From Rossellomorea sp. AcN35-11 (GTDB lineage: Bacteria; Bacillota; Bacilli; Bacillales; Bacillaceae_B): DNA of 64,000 bases. The position numbers were made by a program, and so were the translations under genes. Under the pieces are notes generated by a model. The model searched no databases and was not told where the DNA came from. It worked only from the letters and a program-made list of their open reading frames with translations. Positions 30,743 to 42,721 of this stretch are shown one piece after another. The first letter of the stretch is position 1. Each line of letters opens with the position of its first letter. Location: assembly GCA_030388825.1 (NCBI GenBank), contig CP128835.1, positions 1,544,001-1,608,000 of the forward strand. The letters run 5' to 3'.

Positions 30743-31708
30743 ATGTGGATGTCATCTTTGAAGAATGGCGGTCTCGTTGGCTTGAAAACAACGTGGTCAT
30801 TGGGGAAAGTCATCTTTCCCATCACGCTGTTGGTGTACTTGCTTCAATACACACCTGTCCTTCCATGGGTGATGGAGAAGATTTCTCCATTGATGAAGCT
30901 GCTAGGTCTCTCGGGTGACGCGGCTATTCCTCTCGTTTTGGGGAATTTCCTCAACCTGTATGCCGGAATCGGGGGGATCCTCTCCCTTGATCTTACGGTT
31001 AAAGAAGTGTTCATCATCGCGGTGATGCTTTCCTTCTCACATAACTTGTTCATCGAATCTACGGTAGCTGCCAAGGTTGGCGTGAAAATATGGCTGATCG
31101 TAGCTGTACGAATCGGGTTGGCGTTGATATCTGCTGTTGTGATCAACCTTGTTTGGAAAGGCGGATCTGAAATGGCCAAGTATGGAATGATGCCGCCGAG
31201 GGAAGCCGAGCCGGATGGTTGGGGAGAAATCATTGTTTTGGGACTTGAAAAAGCAGGGTTCGGTGTCCTGCAATTAGCTCTTATCGTCATTCCCCTCATG
31301 ATGATCATCCAGGTCATGAAAGATTTGAAGTGGATGGATGTATTTACACGCTGGATGTCTCCAGCTACAAGGGCCCTCGGCATGAATGCGAATACATCAT
31401 CCACGATGGTGGCGGGACTTGTCATCGGTCTTGCATACGGTGCAGGTGTCATGATCCAGGCGGTGAAAGAGGACGGAGTGAGCAGGAAAGATGTAACGAT
31501 CGCTTTCATCTTCCTGGTCGCATGTCATGCAGTGGTGGAAGATACGTTAATCTTCATCCCCCTGGGCATACCGGTCTTGCCGCTTCTCATCATCAGACTA
31601 GTCACGGCGATCCTGTTGACTATGGCGGTTGCATACGTCTGGAACAGGGTCGATGCTAAGAAAGAAAAGGAGAGACAGTATGAGCAGGATTACAACAATA
31701 TTATTTGA
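30743..31708 (+). CDS. yvoD: Nucleoside-recognition (Gate) domain membrane protein YvoD
   Basis: 321 residues with about eight membrane segments and two Gate/nucleoside-recognition domains, e.g. [19 protein letters not shown] and [18 protein letters not shown], related to SpmA/SpmB and FeoB gate regions. The transported species is unknown. Its 3' end overlaps ppaX by 29 nt, so the pair is coupled. Same position as in B. subtilis (lgt-yvoD-ppaX). Confidence 0.88.
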   Translation: MWMSSLKNGGLVGLKTTWSLGKVIFPITLLVYLLQYTPVLPWVMEKISPLMKLLGLSGDAAIPLVLGNFLNLYAGIGGILSLDLTVKEVFIIAVMLSFSHNLFIESTVAAKVGVKIWLIVAVRIGLALISAVVINLVWKGGSEMAKYGMMPPREAEPDGWGEIIVLGLEKAGFGVLQLALIVIPLMMIIQVMKDLKWMDVFTRWMSPATRALGMNANTSSTMVAGLVIGLAYGAGVMIQAVKEDGVSRKDVTIAFIFLVACHAVVEDTLIFIPLGIPVLPLLIIRLVTAILLTMAVAYVWNRVDAKKEKERQYEQDYNNII

Positions 31709-32330
31709 TTTAGACGGAACATTGATCAATACGAATGATTTAATCATTTCATCCTTCTTGCATACATTGAATCATTATTATCCAGGACAGTACGGGGAAA
31801 AGGACGTTCATCCTTTTATGGGGCCGCCTTTAGAAGAGTCTTTCGGCGAATTGGATCCCGACCGTATGGAAGAAATGTGTGCACACTACCGGGAATACAA
31901 TCATGAGCATCACGATGCCCTTGTGACGGAGTTTGAAGGGGTGTATGAAACCGTTCAAACCCTTTATGAAAATGGGTACAAATTAGCCATCGTCTCAACC
32001 AAGATCCGGGATGTTGTCCTAAAAGGATTGGATCTTATGAATCTTCGCCCATTTTTTGAAGTCATCATTACACTGGATGAGGTGGAGAATGCGAAACCTC
32101 ATCCTGAACCGATTGAAAAGGCCCTTGTCGCATTGGGATCTTCCCCTGAAGAGGCGATCATGATAGGCGATAATCACCACGACATCTTAGCCGGGAAAAA
32201 TGCAGGAGTATTGTCGGCAGGTGTGGCGTGGAGTGCGAAGGGAAGAGAGCACCTCGCTCACTATGAGCCGGACTTCATGCTTGAGAATATGAAGGACTTA
32301 TTACAGATCGTAGGGGTCCAGAATACATGA
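31680..32330 (+). CDS. ppaX: Pyrophosphatase PpaX
   Basis: HAD-family hydrolase of 216 residues, identical in length to B. subtilis PpaX, which hydrolyses the pyrophosphate made by HprK during P-Ser-HPr dephosphorylation. HAD motif [13 protein letters not shown] (nucleophile Asp), motif II IVSTKI, motif III Lys in NAKPHPEP and motif [13 protein letters not shown] 31680 with SD AAAAGGAGAG is chosen; an upstream in-frame ATG lies deep in yvoD. Overlaps yvoF by four bases. Confidence 0.95.
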   Translation: MSRITTILFDLDGTLINTNDLIISSFLHTLNHYYPGQYGEKDVHPFMGPPLEESFGELDPDRMEEMCAHYREYNHEHHDALVTEFEGVYETVQTLYENGYKLAIVSTKIRDVVLKGLDLMNLRPFFEVIITLDEVENAKPHPEPIEKALVALGSSPEEAIMIGDNHHDILAGKNAGVLSAGVAWSAKGREHLAHYEPDFMLENMKDLLQIVGVQNT

Positions 32331-32866
32331 GACGAACGACCCGCTACCCTGTAGACGGAGCAAATTCCCTATGGCATGTGTATAAAACCGTACCTTTCGG
32401 GAAGGTCGTTAAAAACTTCATCGTCATTCAACTTGCGAGGTACACACCCTTTTTGGGGATGAAAAACTGGCTGTACAAGACGTTTCTAAAGATGAAGATA
32501 GGTGAACACACATCATTCGCTCTGATGGTGATGCTCGACGTGATGTTTCCAGAGAAAATATCGGTGGGGCGTAACACGGTGATCGGATACAATACGACGA
32601 TCCTTGCCCATGAATATTTAATCAAGGAATACCGATTGGGTGATGTGGAAATAGGGTCGGAAGTGATGATCGGTGCCAACACGACGATCTTACCGGGGGT
32701 GAAGATCGGTGACGGGGCCATCGTATCAGCGGGAACCCTCGTACATAAAGACGTCCCGGCAGGAGCCTTCGTGGGCGGAAATCCCATGGGGATCATCTAC
32801 ACCAAAGAAGAACTGGCCGAACGCTGGCAAGAAGATGCCATCTACGGATTGAAAAGAGAAGAATAA
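32327..32866 (+). CDS. yvoF: Hexapeptide-repeat acetyltransferase YvoF
   Basis: 179 residues of the left-handed beta-helix acyltransferase family. Hexapeptide units [42 protein letters not shown] and the closing loop [15 protein letters not shown] are clear, with the usual catalytic His candidate in ILAHEYL. Substrate unknown. The start overlaps ppaX (ATGA). Last gene of the hprK operon. Confidence 0.88.
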   Translation: MRRTTRYPVDGANSLWHVYKTVPFGKVVKNFIVIQLARYTPFLGMKNWLYKTFLKMKIGEHTSFALMVMLDVMFPEKISVGRNTVIGYNTTILAHEYLIKEYRLGDVEIGSEVMIGANTTILPGVKIGDGAIVSAGTLVHKDVPAGAFVGGNPMGIIYTKEELAERWQEDAIYGLKREE

Positions 32867-32870
32867 GGGA

Positions 32871-32912
32871 AAAGGCAAAAATAGATTGTGGTCTATTTTT
32901 GCCTTTTTTGTT
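32871..32912 (+). terminator. Terminator behind yvoF
   Basis: AAAGGCAAAAATAGA, loop TTGTGG, TCTATTTTTGCCTTTTTTG. Confidence 0.93.
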
Positions 32913-33183
32913 TTTGTAGATGAATTGATTTTTAGAATAGCAGCCATGGGTACGGCTAAAGATTTTTATATGTATGGATTGAACAATTCAACGTAGTGAG
33001 TACGGCACACTGAACTCATCCATCTCTTTAAAAAACCTATCAAACGGTTGACGAATAAAAAAAGAAACGCTAAACTACAAATAACTTTATTTTATTAGCA
33101 CATTAGCGAACTAAAGGATTTCTGAATAATCGAGAATTAGTAGCAATCCCTGTATCGGGGAAAAATAGATGAATTAATACACC
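32913..33183. other. Intergenic region upstream of the his operon; no gene or T-box seen
   Basis: About 270 nt, AT-rich. I looked for T-box elements (specifier loop, NNTGGNACC antiterminator) and found none. The his promoter should lie here, but no clear hexamer pair is visible. Confidence 0.4.
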
Positions 33184-33196
33184 AAAGGTGGTTCTT

Positions 33197-34385
33197 ATGA
33201 CAAAGTTATTTATGTTCGAGAAGCCATTGGGAATGAGAGATACATTTCCTGATTTGTACGAAATCAAAGATCAGACAAAAAAGAAAATGGAACAGGGAAT
33301 GAAGCTGTGGGGATACAGATTCATTGAAACTCCAAGTCTTGAGTATTATGAAACCGTGGGTGAGGCATCGGCGATCCTGGATCAGCAGCTATTCAAGCTT
33401 CTCGATCAACAGGGGCATACCCTTGTGTTGAGACCGGATATGACAGCGCCCATCGCCCGGATTGCCGCCTCGAAATTATTAAAACAAGAAGCGCCCCTCC
33501 GGCTGGCCTACTCAAATTCAGTATTCAGGGCACAGCAGCGGGAAGGCGGACGTCCTGCCGAATTCGAACAGGTCGGTGTCGAGTGTATCGGTGATGATTC
33601 CGTCAGTGCAGATGCAGAAGTGATCGCGCTTATGGTATCTGTTTTAAAACAAGCAGGATTGGATAACTTTAAGATTTCCATCGGACATATTGGATTTGTT
33701 CAGGATCTTTTCACACAAATCGTCGGAACAGAAGAGCGTGCAAATACACTGCGAAGATTTCTATATGAGAAAAATTATGTAGGGTATCGTCAGCATGTTC
33801 ATGAACTGGCCCTATCGTCCATCGATAAAGAGCGGCTTTTCCGTTTCCTCCAATTAAGGGGGCCTGAAAACGTATTGTCAGAAGCCCATTCCCTCTTAGA
33901 AGGTGAAAAAGGATTTCACGCCCTTGATCAGCTCCAGGAGCTCTGGAATATTTTAAAGGATTACGAAGTGGAGCAATACGTGAAGTTCGACTTGAGCCTT
34001 GTGAGCCACATGAGCTATTATTCCGGGATTCTGTTTGAAGTGTACGGAGAAAATGTCGGATTTGCGATTGGAAATGGAGGACGCTATAACAAGCTCCTTG
34101 AGAAGTTTGGGAAGAATTCCGGTGCCACAGGTTTTGGACTGCGTCTTGATTACGTGCTGGAAGCGATGCAGGTACAGCTGGCTTCATCTCTGCAGCAATG
34201 CGTGCTATTCAGTGATGAAAAGAAGGAAAGAAGCCATCGGTCTTGCCAGGGAACTCCGTAGTGAGGGAGTCGAGGTCGTTCTTCAGAACTGGAAGGGCGT
34301 CGGGGACGTGGATGAGTTCACGAAGGGGTTCAGCCATGTTCATTTCGTGGTGGGACAGGACCGGAAAGGCGGTGAAACTTCATGA
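33197..34385 (+). CDS. hisZ: ATP phosphoribosyltransferase regulatory subunit HisZ, interrupted by a frameshift
   Basis: HisRS-like protein, about 395 residues when corrected, that forms an octameric complex with short HisG and gives it histidine feedback control. Class II synthetase motifs without the tRNA-binding domain: [11 protein letters not shown], motif 2 [12 protein letters not shown] and [26 protein letters not shown], and [13 protein letters not shown] 33197 is preferred (SD AAAGGTGG); GTG 33188 overlaps the SD. The frame breaks at about 34217-34232 (AAGGAAAGAAG); one A fewer gives [16 protein letters not shown]. The stop overlaps hisG. Confidence 0.92.
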
Positions 34386-35005
34386 GCGCGTTAACCATTG
34401 CCATGCCCAAGGGCAGGATTTTCGAGGAAGCGGTAGAATTATTGAGGAAGGCAGATTATCAATTGCCTCCTGAATTCGATGATTCGAGAAAGCTGATCAT
34501 CGAGGTTCCAGAGGAGAATTTACGATTCATCCTGGCAAAGCCCATGGATGTTCCCACTTATGTAGAGCATGGAGTCGCGGATCTCGGGATTGCCGGGAAG
34601 GACGTTATGCTTGAAGAAGAACGGGATGTGTACGAGCTGTTGGATTTACGGATCAGTGGCTGTTATCTGGCTGTAGCCGGATTGCCGAACACAAAAATGA
34701 GCGATGTGGCACCGAAAATTGCAACGAAGTATCCGAATGTGGCATCATCCTATTTCCGCGAGCAGGGGGAGCAGGTCGAGATCATCAAGCTGAACGGTTC
34801 CATTGAACTGGCTCCATTGATCGGACTTGCCGATCGCATCGTCGATATCGTTTCCACGGGACGGACCTTGAAGGAAAATGGCCTGGTGGAATACGAAACC
34901 ATCGTTAACATCACATCCAGACTCATCGTTAACCCGGTAAGCTACCGAATGAAAGACGAAAAAATCGAAGATCTCGTCACCCGTCTGACGCGCATCATCG
35001 GGTGA
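34382..35005 (+). CDS. hisG: ATP phosphoribosyltransferase, short form
   Basis: 207 residues, the short HisG type that needs HisZ. First step of histidine synthesis: ATP plus PRPP to phosphoribosyl-ATP. Motifs [27 protein letters not shown] and the PRPP-binding [16 protein letters not shown]. It overlaps hisZ (ATGA) and is followed by a repeat-filled 185-nt gap before hisD. Confidence 0.97.
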   Translation: MSALTIAMPKGRIFEEAVELLRKADYQLPPEFDDSRKLIIEVPEENLRFILAKPMDVPTYVEHGVADLGIAGKDVMLEEERDVYELLDLRISGCYLAVAGLPNTKMSDVAPKIATKYPNVASSYFREQGEQVEIIKLNGSIELAPLIGLADRIVDIVSTGRTLKENGLVEYETIVNITSRLIVNPVSYRMKDEKIEDLVTRLTRIIG

Positions 35006-35006
35006 A

Positions 35007-35108
35007 GGGGACGGACCTTGCCAGGAGCAGGTCAATACAGGAATATCAACGCGATTAAAGTGAAAGGGAGGGTCGGAAAGCTTGCTTTAACCGGGCAAGG
35101 TCCGTCCC
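35007..35108. repeat. GGGACGGACC inverted-repeat pair in the hisG-hisD gap
   Basis: GGGGACGGACCTTGCC (35007-35022) and GGCAAGGTCCGTCCC (35094-35108) are inverted copies enclosing about 70 nt. The element begins one base behind the hisG stop. The same core occurs as a tight hairpin at 36472 and 39866, so this looks like two units or one expanded unit. Confidence 0.75.
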
Positions 35109-35152
35109 TCCAGCTAAAGATTACATAGGGAATGGGGCATCTGCAGCTGAAT

Positions 35153-35167
35153 GCAGGTCCGTCCCTC
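35153..35167. repeat. GGGACGGACC repeat, extra arm before hisD
   Basis: GCAGGTCCGTCCCTC lies 22 bp before the hisD start, in the same orientation as the right arm of the preceding pair. Confidence 0.6.
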
Positions 35168-35189
35168 TCAAAAGGCTGGTGAATATGGG

Positions 35190-36467
35190 ATGAAGATCAT
35201 TAAGGATATTAGGGGGGCGTCGATAAAGCGTTCGGTGGATAGTGGTACTGAGGAGCAGCGGAAAGCGGTTCAGGGGATCATTTCTTCTGTTAAGGAACGT
35301 GGAGACGCCGCTGTACATGGGTATACAGAGAAATTTGACGGCGTCCGGTTGGAGAATTTGAAGGTTTCACAGACGGAGATTGAGGAGGCATTCGCTTCTC
35401 TGGACTCAGAAATGATCTCGATCATTGAGGAAGCAGCGGAGAATATCCGTAACTTTCATGAGAAGCAGAAAAGGTCCTCTTGGTTTACTACACATGAGGA
35501 TGGAACGATGCTTGGTCAAAAGATGACGCCCCTTGATTCGGTTGGGGTGTATGTGCCGGGGGGGACGGCTGCCTATCCTTCCTCCGTGTTGATGAATGTC
35601 CTGCCTGCTAAAGTGGCGGGAGTCAGACGAATCACGATGGTTTCTCCTCCTGATCAGGACGGTAAGCTGTCGGCCGGCGTGCTGGTGGCGGCTAAAACAG
35701 CCGGAGTGGAAGATATTTATAAAGTGGGCGGCGCCCAGGCAGTAGCAGCACTTGCCTATGGTACGGAATCCATTCCCCCGGTGGACAAGATAACGGGTCC
35801 GGGTAATATCTATGTGGCCCTGGCCAAACGGGAAGTGTTCGGGGATGTTGATATTGATATGATTGCAGGGCCCAGTGAAATCGTAATCCTGGCCGATGAA
35901 GATCAGCGTGCAGATGAAATCGCCGCCGACCTCTTGTCACAGGCTGAGCACGATGTGTTTGCGTCTGCGGTCCTTGTGACCCATTCCAGTGCACTTGCCG
36001 AAGCGGTTTCTATAGAAGTTGAACGTCAGCTGGATCTCCTCCCCCGGAAAGACATTGCCCGCCGATCCATCCATGAATTCGGAGCGATCTACGTGACTAG
36101 GGATATTGGGGAAGCAATCGATGTGGTCAATGAGCTTGCTGCAGAGCATTTGGAGATCCTGACAGAGAAGCCATTTGAAACGATGGCGAAAATCCGTCAT
36201 GCAGGTGCGATCTTCCTTGGACGCTACAGCTCTGAGCCGGTGGGGGACTATTTTGCCGGTCCCAATCACGTTCTGCCGACGAATGGGACAGCCCGCTTCT
36301 CGAGTCCGTTGAATGTGGATGAATTTATGAAAAAGACGAGTGTCATTTCCTATAGCGAAACCGCACTGAAGCAAAACTATCAAAAAATCGCGAAACTTGC
36401 CCGCCTGGAGGGACTGGAAGCCCACGCAAGGGCAGTGGAAATTCGATTCCATAAAGAAGAGAAATAA
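35190..36467 (+). CDS. hisD: Histidinol dehydrogenase
   Basis: 425 residues; last two oxidations from histidinol to histidine, NAD+ and Zn dependent. Motifs: [60 protein letters not shown] (catalytic Glu-His) and [14 protein letters not shown] (catalytic His). ATG 35190 gives the usual N-terminus MKIIKDIRG; an upstream extension would translate the repeat. The SD (AAAGGCTGGTG) is modest. Confidence 0.96.
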   Translation: MKIIKDIRGASIKRSVDSGTEEQRKAVQGIISSVKERGDAAVHGYTEKFDGVRLENLKVSQTEIEEAFASLDSEMISIIEEAAENIRNFHEKQKRSSWFTTHEDGTMLGQKMTPLDSVGVYVPGGTAAYPSSVLMNVLPAKVAGVRRITMVSPPDQDGKLSAGVLVAAKTAGVEDIYKVGGAQAVAALAYGTESIPPVDKITGPGNIYVALAKREVFGDVDIDMIAGPSEIVILADEDQRADEIAADLLSQAEHDVFASAVLVTHSSALAEAVSIEVERQLDLLPRKDIARRSIHEFGAIYVTRDIGEAIDVVNELAAEHLEILTEKPFETMAKIRHAGAIFLGRYSSEPVGDYFAGPNHVLPTNGTARFSSPLNVDEFMKKTSVISYSETALKQNYQKIAKLARLEGLEAHARAVEIRFHKEEK

Positions 36468-36471
36468 GGAT

Positions 36472-36504
36472 GAGGGACGGACCTCTGGCGGAGGTCCGCC
36501 CCTC
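36472..36504. repeat. GGGACGGACC palindrome in the hisD-hisB gap
   Basis: GAGGGACGGACCTC (36472-36485), loop TGGCG, GAGGTCCGCCCCTC (36491-36504): a 14-bp stem with a single A/C mismatch. It fills nearly all of the 56-nt gap between hisD and hisB and ends 19 bp before the hisB start. Confidence 0.85.
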
Positions 36505-36523
36505 CAGGATAAAGGAGGACATC

Positions 36524-37111
36524 ATGGTGAGAAGTGCAGAGATTGTGCGAAAGACGAATGAGACCGATATCCGGTTGAGTTTCGGGATTGATGGAGAGGG
36601 AAACGCGGAGATTGAGACGGGTGTTCCGTTTATGAGTCATATGCTGGATCTCTTTACGAAGCATGGACAGTTTGATTGTACGATTGACGCGAATGGGGAT
36701 ATTGAGGTCGATGACCATCACACAACGGAAGATATCGGGATTTGCCTGGGACAGGCATTACTTGAATCCCTTGGCGATAAAAGAGGAATCAAGCGTTACG
36801 GATCGGCCATGGTTCCCATGGATGAAGCCCTTGCCCAGGTTGTGGTGGATCTGAGTAACAGGCCCCACCTTGAATTCCGCGCTGAGCTTCCAAGTCAGAA
36901 GGTCGGGACCTTCGATACGGAGCTTGTTCATGAATTTCTATGGAAGCTTGCCCTTGAAGCCCGGATGAATCTGCATGTCATCGTTCATTACGGACATAAC
37001 ACACACCATATCATTGAAGCGATCTTTAAAGCACTGGGCCGTGCCCTTGATGAGGCGACTACCATCGATCCCCGTGTCAAAGGGGTTCCGTCAACGAAAG
37101 GAATGTTATAA
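36524..37111 (+). CDS. hisB: Imidazoleglycerol-phosphate dehydratase
   Basis: 195 residues, monofunctional form. Mn-binding motifs DDHHTTEDIG and HYGHNTHHIIEA, plus PFMSHMLDLFTKHG. ATG 36524 follows AAAGGAGG; an in-frame upstream ATG at 36470 would run through the palindrome and is rejected. Sixth step of the pathway. hisH starts four bases after the stop. Confidence 0.96.
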   Translation: MVRSAEIVRKTNETDIRLSFGIDGEGNAEIETGVPFMSHMLDLFTKHGQFDCTIDANGDIEVDDHHTTEDIGICLGQALLESLGDKRGIKRYGSAMVPMDEALAQVVVDLSNRPHLEFRAELPSQKVGTFDTELVHEFLWKLALEARMNLHVIVHYGHNTHHIIEAIFKALGRALDEATTIDPRVKGVPSTKGML

Positions 37112-37114
37112 TTC

Positions 37115-37750
37115 ATGATCGGTATCGTAGATTATGGAATGGGAAATCTGTTCAGTGTCAGCAAAGCACTTGAACGCCTGAACGTTCCCTACTTCATCAG
37201 TGATCAACAGAAGGAATTATTGGATGCAGATGGATTGATTTTACCAGGGGTAGGAGCATTCAAGGATGCGATGAAGCTGCTTGAAAACACTCATTTAAAA
37301 GAAACCATCCTCACGTTCGCCGAAAGTGGGAAGCCCCTTTTAGGCATCTGCCTGGGCATGCAGCTCCTATTTGAAAACAGCAGGGAGAATGGGGAAACGA
37401 AAGGGCTCGCCCTTTTACCCGGTGAAGTGGTTCACATCCCCAAACAGGACAGTCAGGGAATCTCCTATAAGGTTCCTCACATGGGATGGAATCTACTCAG
37501 TTATCAAAAGGATTCCCTCCTTTTAGAAGGGTTGACAGAAGGCTATGTATACTTCGTTCACTCTTACTATGTCCAAGAAGGGTCTAAAGACGTGACTGTG
37601 GCAAGCGCTGGATATGCAGGAGTTGACATTCCGGCAGTCGTGAGCCGGGATAATATATATGGCATGCAGTTTCACCCTGAAAAGAGCGGTGAACTTGGAA
37701 TGAAGCTGTTAGAAAACTTTACAAAACGAGTGAAGGAGAGGGTCTCATGA
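37115..37750 (+). CDS. hisH: Imidazole glycerol phosphate synthase, glutaminase subunit
   Basis: 211-residue class I glutamine amidotransferase. Catalytic Cys in [11 protein letters not shown], oxyanion region [11 protein letters not shown], and His-Glu in MQFHPEKSG. It passes ammonia to HisF. Overlaps hisA by four bases. Confidence 0.97.
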   Translation: MIGIVDYGMGNLFSVSKALERLNVPYFISDQQKELLDADGLILPGVGAFKDAMKLLENTHLKETILTFAESGKPLLGICLGMQLLFENSRENGETKGLALLPGEVVHIPKQDSQGISYKVPHMGWNLLSYQKDSLLLEGLTEGYVYFVHSYYVQEGSKDVTVASAGYAGVDIPAVVSRDNIYGMQFHPEKSGELGMKLLENFTKRVKERVS

Positions 37751-38481
37751 GCTTTACAATCTATCCTGCCATTGATATGAGGGGCGGCAAGTGTGTACGT
37801 CTCGTTCAAGGTGACTATAATCAGGAAACGATTTATGGAGACTCTCCGTTTGAAATGGCCAAAAAGTTCGCCGAAGAAGGAGCCGAGTGGATCCATATGG
37901 TGGATCTTGATGGGGCAAAGGAAGGCTCCCGGATCAATGATGAATTCGTCATTGCCGTTGCTGAAAAGCTTGATGCCAAGGTGCAAATCGGCGGCGGCAT
38001 CCGTTCCAGAGAAGATATCGAACACTATCTGAACCGAGGGGTGGATCGTGTCATCATCGGCAGTATCGCTGTTTCCAACACAGCTTTAGTGAAGGAATGG
38101 CTTGCAGAATATGGAGAAAAGATTGCCATAGGACTTGATGCCAAAGATGGTTATGTCGCCACACACGGTTGGCTGGAAACCTCGTCCCGGAAAGCCGTCG
38201 ACCTTGGAAAGGAGCTGGCAGACGCAGGGGCCGAGACGTTCATATTCACCGATATCGCCACAGACGGAATGCTGACTGGTCCCAACGTGGAAGCGGTCGT
38301 GGAGATGGCCGAACAAACGGGTAAATCAGTCATTGCGTCTGGAGGGATCAGTTCTCTTGAGGACTTGGAAACGTTGAAAAAATATGAGAACAGAGGAGTT
38401 TCCGGAGCGATTTGCGGTAAAGCCCTTTATACAGGAAAGTTCACGGTGAGAGAGGCAGTAAATGAGGTGAAGTCATGTTAA
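37747..38481 (+). CDS. hisA: ProFAR isomerase
   Basis: 244-residue (beta/alpha)8 enzyme. Catalytic Asp in [14 protein letters not shown], second Asp in [13 protein letters not shown], phosphate-binding VQIGGGIRS and VIASGGISS. It overlaps hisF by seven bases. Confidence 0.97.
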   Translation: MSFTIYPAIDMRGGKCVRLVQGDYNQETIYGDSPFEMAKKFAEEGAEWIHMVDLDGAKEGSRINDEFVIAVAEKLDAKVQIGGGIRSREDIEHYLNRGVDRVIIGSIAVSNTALVKEWLAEYGEKIAIGLDAKDGYVATHGWLETSSRKAVDLGKELADAGAETFIFTDIATDGMLTGPNVEAVVEMAEQTGKSVIASGGISSLEDLETLKKYENRGVSGAICGKALYTGKFTVREAVNEVKSC

Positions 38482-39233
38482 CAAAACGGATCGTCCCGTG
38501 TTTGGATGTAAAGGATGGACGTGTGGTAAAAGGCATTCAATTTGTGGAGCTGCGGGATGCGGGCGACCCAGTGGAGCTTGCCAAAGTATATGATGAACAG
38601 GGAGCGGATGAGCTCGTATTCCTGGATATTTCCGCGTCCCATGAAGGGCGGAAGACCATGGTTGAAGTCGTCCGGCATGTGGCAGCTGAACTTGCGATTC
38701 CCTTTACAGTTGGTGGCGGGATCCATTCAGTCGAAGACATGAAAGCCCTCCTCCGGGCTGGTGCAGACAAGGTGTCTCTTAATACTGCTGCCGTTCTGCG
38801 CCCGGAGCTTGTCCGTGAAGGGGCGGATTACTTCGGTTCTCAATGCATCGTGGTGGCAATCGATGCCAAGTATGACGAAGAGAGTGGTGGCTTCAAGGTG
38901 TACACCCATGGAGGTCGAAAGCTGAAAGATTTGGATGCCGTCGAATGGGCGAAAGAAGTGGAATCCCTTGGGGCTGGAGAACTATTACTGACCAGCATGG
39001 ACAGTGACGGGGAGAAGCAGGGATTCAACCTTGCCCTTACGAAGGCTGTCAGCGAAGCCGTATCGATTCCCGTCATTGCTTCAGGCGGTGCTGGAAATGC
39101 CGGTCATTTCAAAGAAGTCTTTACAGAAGGCAAAGCCGATGCCGCCCTCGCAGCCTCCATTTTTCATTATAAAGAAACGAGTGTAGAAGAAGTGAAAAGC
39201 TACCTAAGAGAGCAGGAGGTGCATGTGCGATGA
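38475..39233 (+). CDS. hisF: Imidazole glycerol phosphate synthase, cyclase subunit
   Basis: 252-residue (beta/alpha)8 partner of HisH. Catalytic Asp in [14 protein letters not shown] and in [13 protein letters not shown], phosphate sites FTVGGGIHS and VIASGGAGN. Product feeds HisB and purine synthesis (AICAR). Overlaps hisI by four bases. Confidence 0.97.
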   Translation: MLTKRIVPCLDVKDGRVVKGIQFVELRDAGDPVELAKVYDEQGADELVFLDISASHEGRKTMVEVVRHVAAELAIPFTVGGGIHSVEDMKALLRAGADKVSLNTAAVLRPELVREGADYFGSQCIVVAIDAKYDEESGGFKVYTHGGRKLKDLDAVEWAKEVESLGAGELLLTSMDSDGEKQGFNLALTKAVSEAVSIPVIASGGAGNAGHFKEVFTEGKADAALAASIFHYKETSVEEVKSYLREQEVHVR

Positions 39234-39859
39234 AAGATGTCGATTGGATTTCATCCGTGAAGTACGATGACAAAGGCCTGGTGCCTGCCATCGTTCAGGA
39301 CGTCCGCACAAAAGAAGTGTTAACACTGGCTTATATGAATGAAGTATCCCTCAAGAAAACAGTGGAGACAGGGGAAACATGGTTTTATTCCCGTTCACGG
39401 CAGGAATTGTGGCATAAAGGAGAAACAAGCGGGAACACCCAATCGGTCCGAAACATCACATGGGACTGCGACAAAGATGCCCTCCTCCTCCTTGTGGATA
39501 AAAAGGGACCTGCCTGTCACACAGGTAAGGAAAGCTGCTTCCACGAAAGAGTATTTGGTGAAACGGAATCATCAACGGAAAATATCCTGGTCACTCTGGA
39601 GAAGCTCATTGAAGAGCGCGAAATCCACCGTCCTGAGGGAGCGTATACAACGTACCTGTTCGAAGAAGGAGTAGACAAAATCCTTAAAAAAGTGGGCGAA
39701 GAAGCGTCAGAAGTGATCATTGCCGCGAAGAACAGGGATCAAGAGGAACTGAAATGGGAAGTCGCAGACCTCTTCTACCACATCCTCGTCCTATTAAGAG
39801 AACAAAAACTTCCACTTCAGGATATCTTAGGCGTCCTCGTGGAACGTCATAATAAATAA
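39230..39859 (+). CDS. hisI: Bifunctional phosphoribosyl-AMP cyclohydrolase / phosphoribosyl-ATP pyrophosphatase
   Basis: 209 residues. N-terminal cyclohydrolase (about 1-110) with [30 protein letters not shown] and a Zn/Mg site [10 protein letters not shown]-terminal MazG-like pyrophosphatase (about 115-205) with [14 protein letters not shown] and [13 protein letters not shown]. Steps two and three of the pathway (HisIE fusion, as in B. subtilis). Last gene of the his operon. Confidence 0.96.
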   Translation: MKDVDWISSVKYDDKGLVPAIVQDVRTKEVLTLAYMNEVSLKKTVETGETWFYSRSRQELWHKGETSGNTQSVRNITWDCDKDALLLLVDKKGPACHTGKESCFHERVFGETESSTENILVTLEKLIEEREIHRPEGAYTTYLFEEGVDKILKKVGEEASEVIIAAKNRDQEELKWEVADLFYHILVLLREQKLPLQDILGVLVERHNK

Positions 39860-39865
39860 CTCACA

Positions 39866-39909
39866 GAGGGACGGACCTTTGCGCACGTGGGCGCAAAGGT
39901 CCGTCCCTC
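39866..39909. repeat. GGGACGGACC palindrome behind hisI
   Basis: GAGGGACGGACCTTTGCGC (39866-39884), loop ACGTGG, GCGCAAAGGTCCGTCCCTC (39891-39909): a perfect 19-bp stem, followed by AAAATA. It could also slow or end transcription of the his operon, though no T run follows. Confidence 0.9.
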
Positions 39910-39986
39910 AAAATATGGTAGTTTAGTACAGGGGTGTTGTATGATATACTACTGTAGTTATACTATGAACGTTTCGGAGGACTTTG

Positions 39987-41497
39987 ATGAGAAAAGGGTC
40001 AAAACTAGGAAGTGAAGAAGCGAAAGTGTTGTCTTTTGTCCCGACTGGCGAGTATTACTACAACAAAGGGATGAAAGCTTATCAACGTCGAGAGCTTAAG
40101 AAATCATTAAAATATTTAAATAGAGCATATCAATTGGAGCCGATAGAACCGATGATTGCCTGTCAATTATCGATGGTGTATACAGAGCTTGGTGAATACA
40201 AGCGTTCCAATGATTTATTGCATCAGATTTTAGATGGACTCGATCCCCATATGTCTGAATGTCATTACTTTTTAGCTAATAATTATGCCCATTTAGGCTT
40301 ATTTAAAGAGGCGTACGAACAGGTTTCAGCCTATCTTGACAAAGAAGAGTACGGTGAATTCGTCGAGGACGCAGAAGACTTGTTAGAGCTGCTGGAACTG
40401 GATTCCGATCTGATTGTGGACGATTTATACGAGCATGATGAGCTGATCGTCCAACAGGAAAAGGCACGAGAGCTCCTGGAGTCAGGGAATTTTCAAAAAG
40501 CTGTCGATACACTGCAGAAGGTGATTCAGGATTATCCTGAATTCTGGTCCGCCTATAATAATCTGGCACTTGCCTACTTCTATTTAGGGGGAAGTCGAGC
40601 AAGCTGCTGCTACGTTAGAAGAGGTGCTCGAGAAGAACCCCGGTAATCTGCATGCCCTATGCAATACGGCTGTTTTCTATTTCTACCAGAAGCGCCATGA
40701 CGAGCTGGATGAACTGATAAAGGGGCTTGAGAAGGTCCGTCCCTTACTTCATGAGCATCGTTACAAGCTGGGGGGCGACATTTGCCCTGATCGGCCATTC
40801 GAAGCGGGCGTATGAGTGGTTGAAGTCCCTTCAGAAGATCGGTTTCGAAGGAGATGCGAGCTTCTATTACTGGTTGTCTTATTCTGCTTATGAAACAGGT
40901 CATGATGATACGGCCCGCAATGCGTGGAAAAAGCTGTTGGAAATCAATCCTGAAAAAGAGGGACTCGAGCCATGGAATGATCAACAGGCAGAGGGTTTCG
41001 AAAATCATGTCACCTCGATTCTGAAGAAGTTGCAGAGTGAGTATACGGAAGAGAAATTATTTGGTCTGTTTTTAACCTCGATTTCTGATCAGCAAAGGGT
41101 CATCCTCACCCATGCCGATTTCTGTGATGTGGAGGATCTGTCCATTGTCGAGAAGGTTTATTTAGCCCAGGTGTTAAATAGTAACGGAAACAGCTCGATA
41201 AAGGTGAATCAAGAGATCGAGAATATGCACCAGGTTGCCCTTTACCTGTATGGGAATCACCGTCCCATCACGAGTGTGGAGTCCGGATTGTTCCTTACCT
41301 GGTTTACCATTGCTTACAGGGGCATTAAGGAAAGGGAAACGTTTAAAAATGCGAAGGCATTTGCAGCGGCAACGGAATACGTCTGGAATCGACTGCGAAA
41401 CGAAAAGATCACCAAGAAACAGCTTTGTGACCGGTTTGATGTGTCTGCAAGTACCCTGACTAAATACATTGCTGTGGTGGAAAGCTACCTTCCATGA
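39987..41497 (+). CDS. yvcD: TPR-repeat protein with C-terminal HTH (YvcD-like), interrupted by two frameshifts
   Basis: About 502 residues when corrected. Tetratricopeptide units are visible (e.g. GEYYYNKGMKAYQRRELKKS, LNRAYQLEPIEPMIACQLSM, ALAYFYLGEVEQAAATLEEV). The C-terminus holds a helix-turn-helix-like stretch ITKKQLCDRFDVSASTLTKY. It is probably a cytosolic scaffold or regulator of unknown role. The frame breaks at five G (40587-40591; four restore YFYLGEVEQAAATLE) and six G (40770-40775; five restore KLGATFALIGHSKRAYEWL). ATG 39987 has SD CGGAGGA. It precedes trxB as in B. subtilis; the symbol rests on synteny. Confidence 0.82.
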
Positions 41498-41550
41498 GCA
41501 TATTTTTGGACGATATGACCCTGTTTTTTATAGGATAGGTGTAGGAAGTT

Positions 41551-41600
41551 AATACTATGGTGGAAGAAACGGCACCATCGCGTCCACAATCCATAGTATT
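41551..41600 (+). promoter_or_regulatory. Inverted repeat in the trxB leader
   Basis: AATACTATGG (41551-41560) and CCATAGTATT (41591-41600), 10 bp perfect, span 50 nt in the 149-nt gap before trxB. It could be a leader hairpin, a terminator of the previous gene without a T run, or an operator. Confidence 0.5.
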
Positions 41601-41607
41601 TAAATAA

Positions 41608-42594
<987 letters not shown>

Positions 42595-42601
42595 TAAAGA
42601 G

Positions 42602-42643
42602 AAAGCCTTACGGAAGGGAATCCTTCTGTAAGGCTTTTTTTTG
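42602..42643 (+). terminator. Terminator behind trxB
   Basis: AAAGCCTTACGGAAGG, loop GAAT, CCTTCTGTAAGGCTTT (17 bp, one G-T) and eight T. Confidence 0.95.
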
Positions 42644-42721
42644 TAAGCAATAAGCCTTTTTCTACTATAAGTTGTTCACTGTTTCCCTAAATGAAGAGAG
42701 CCACATGGTTCCATGTAAAGC

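Noticed and set aside
32983..33036. Short frame starting ATGGGTACGGCT before hisZ
   Set aside because: No SD and only about 16 codons.
33000..33190. Possible T-box leader for the his operon
   Set aside because: No antiterminator TGGNACC sequence or specifier loop could be found.
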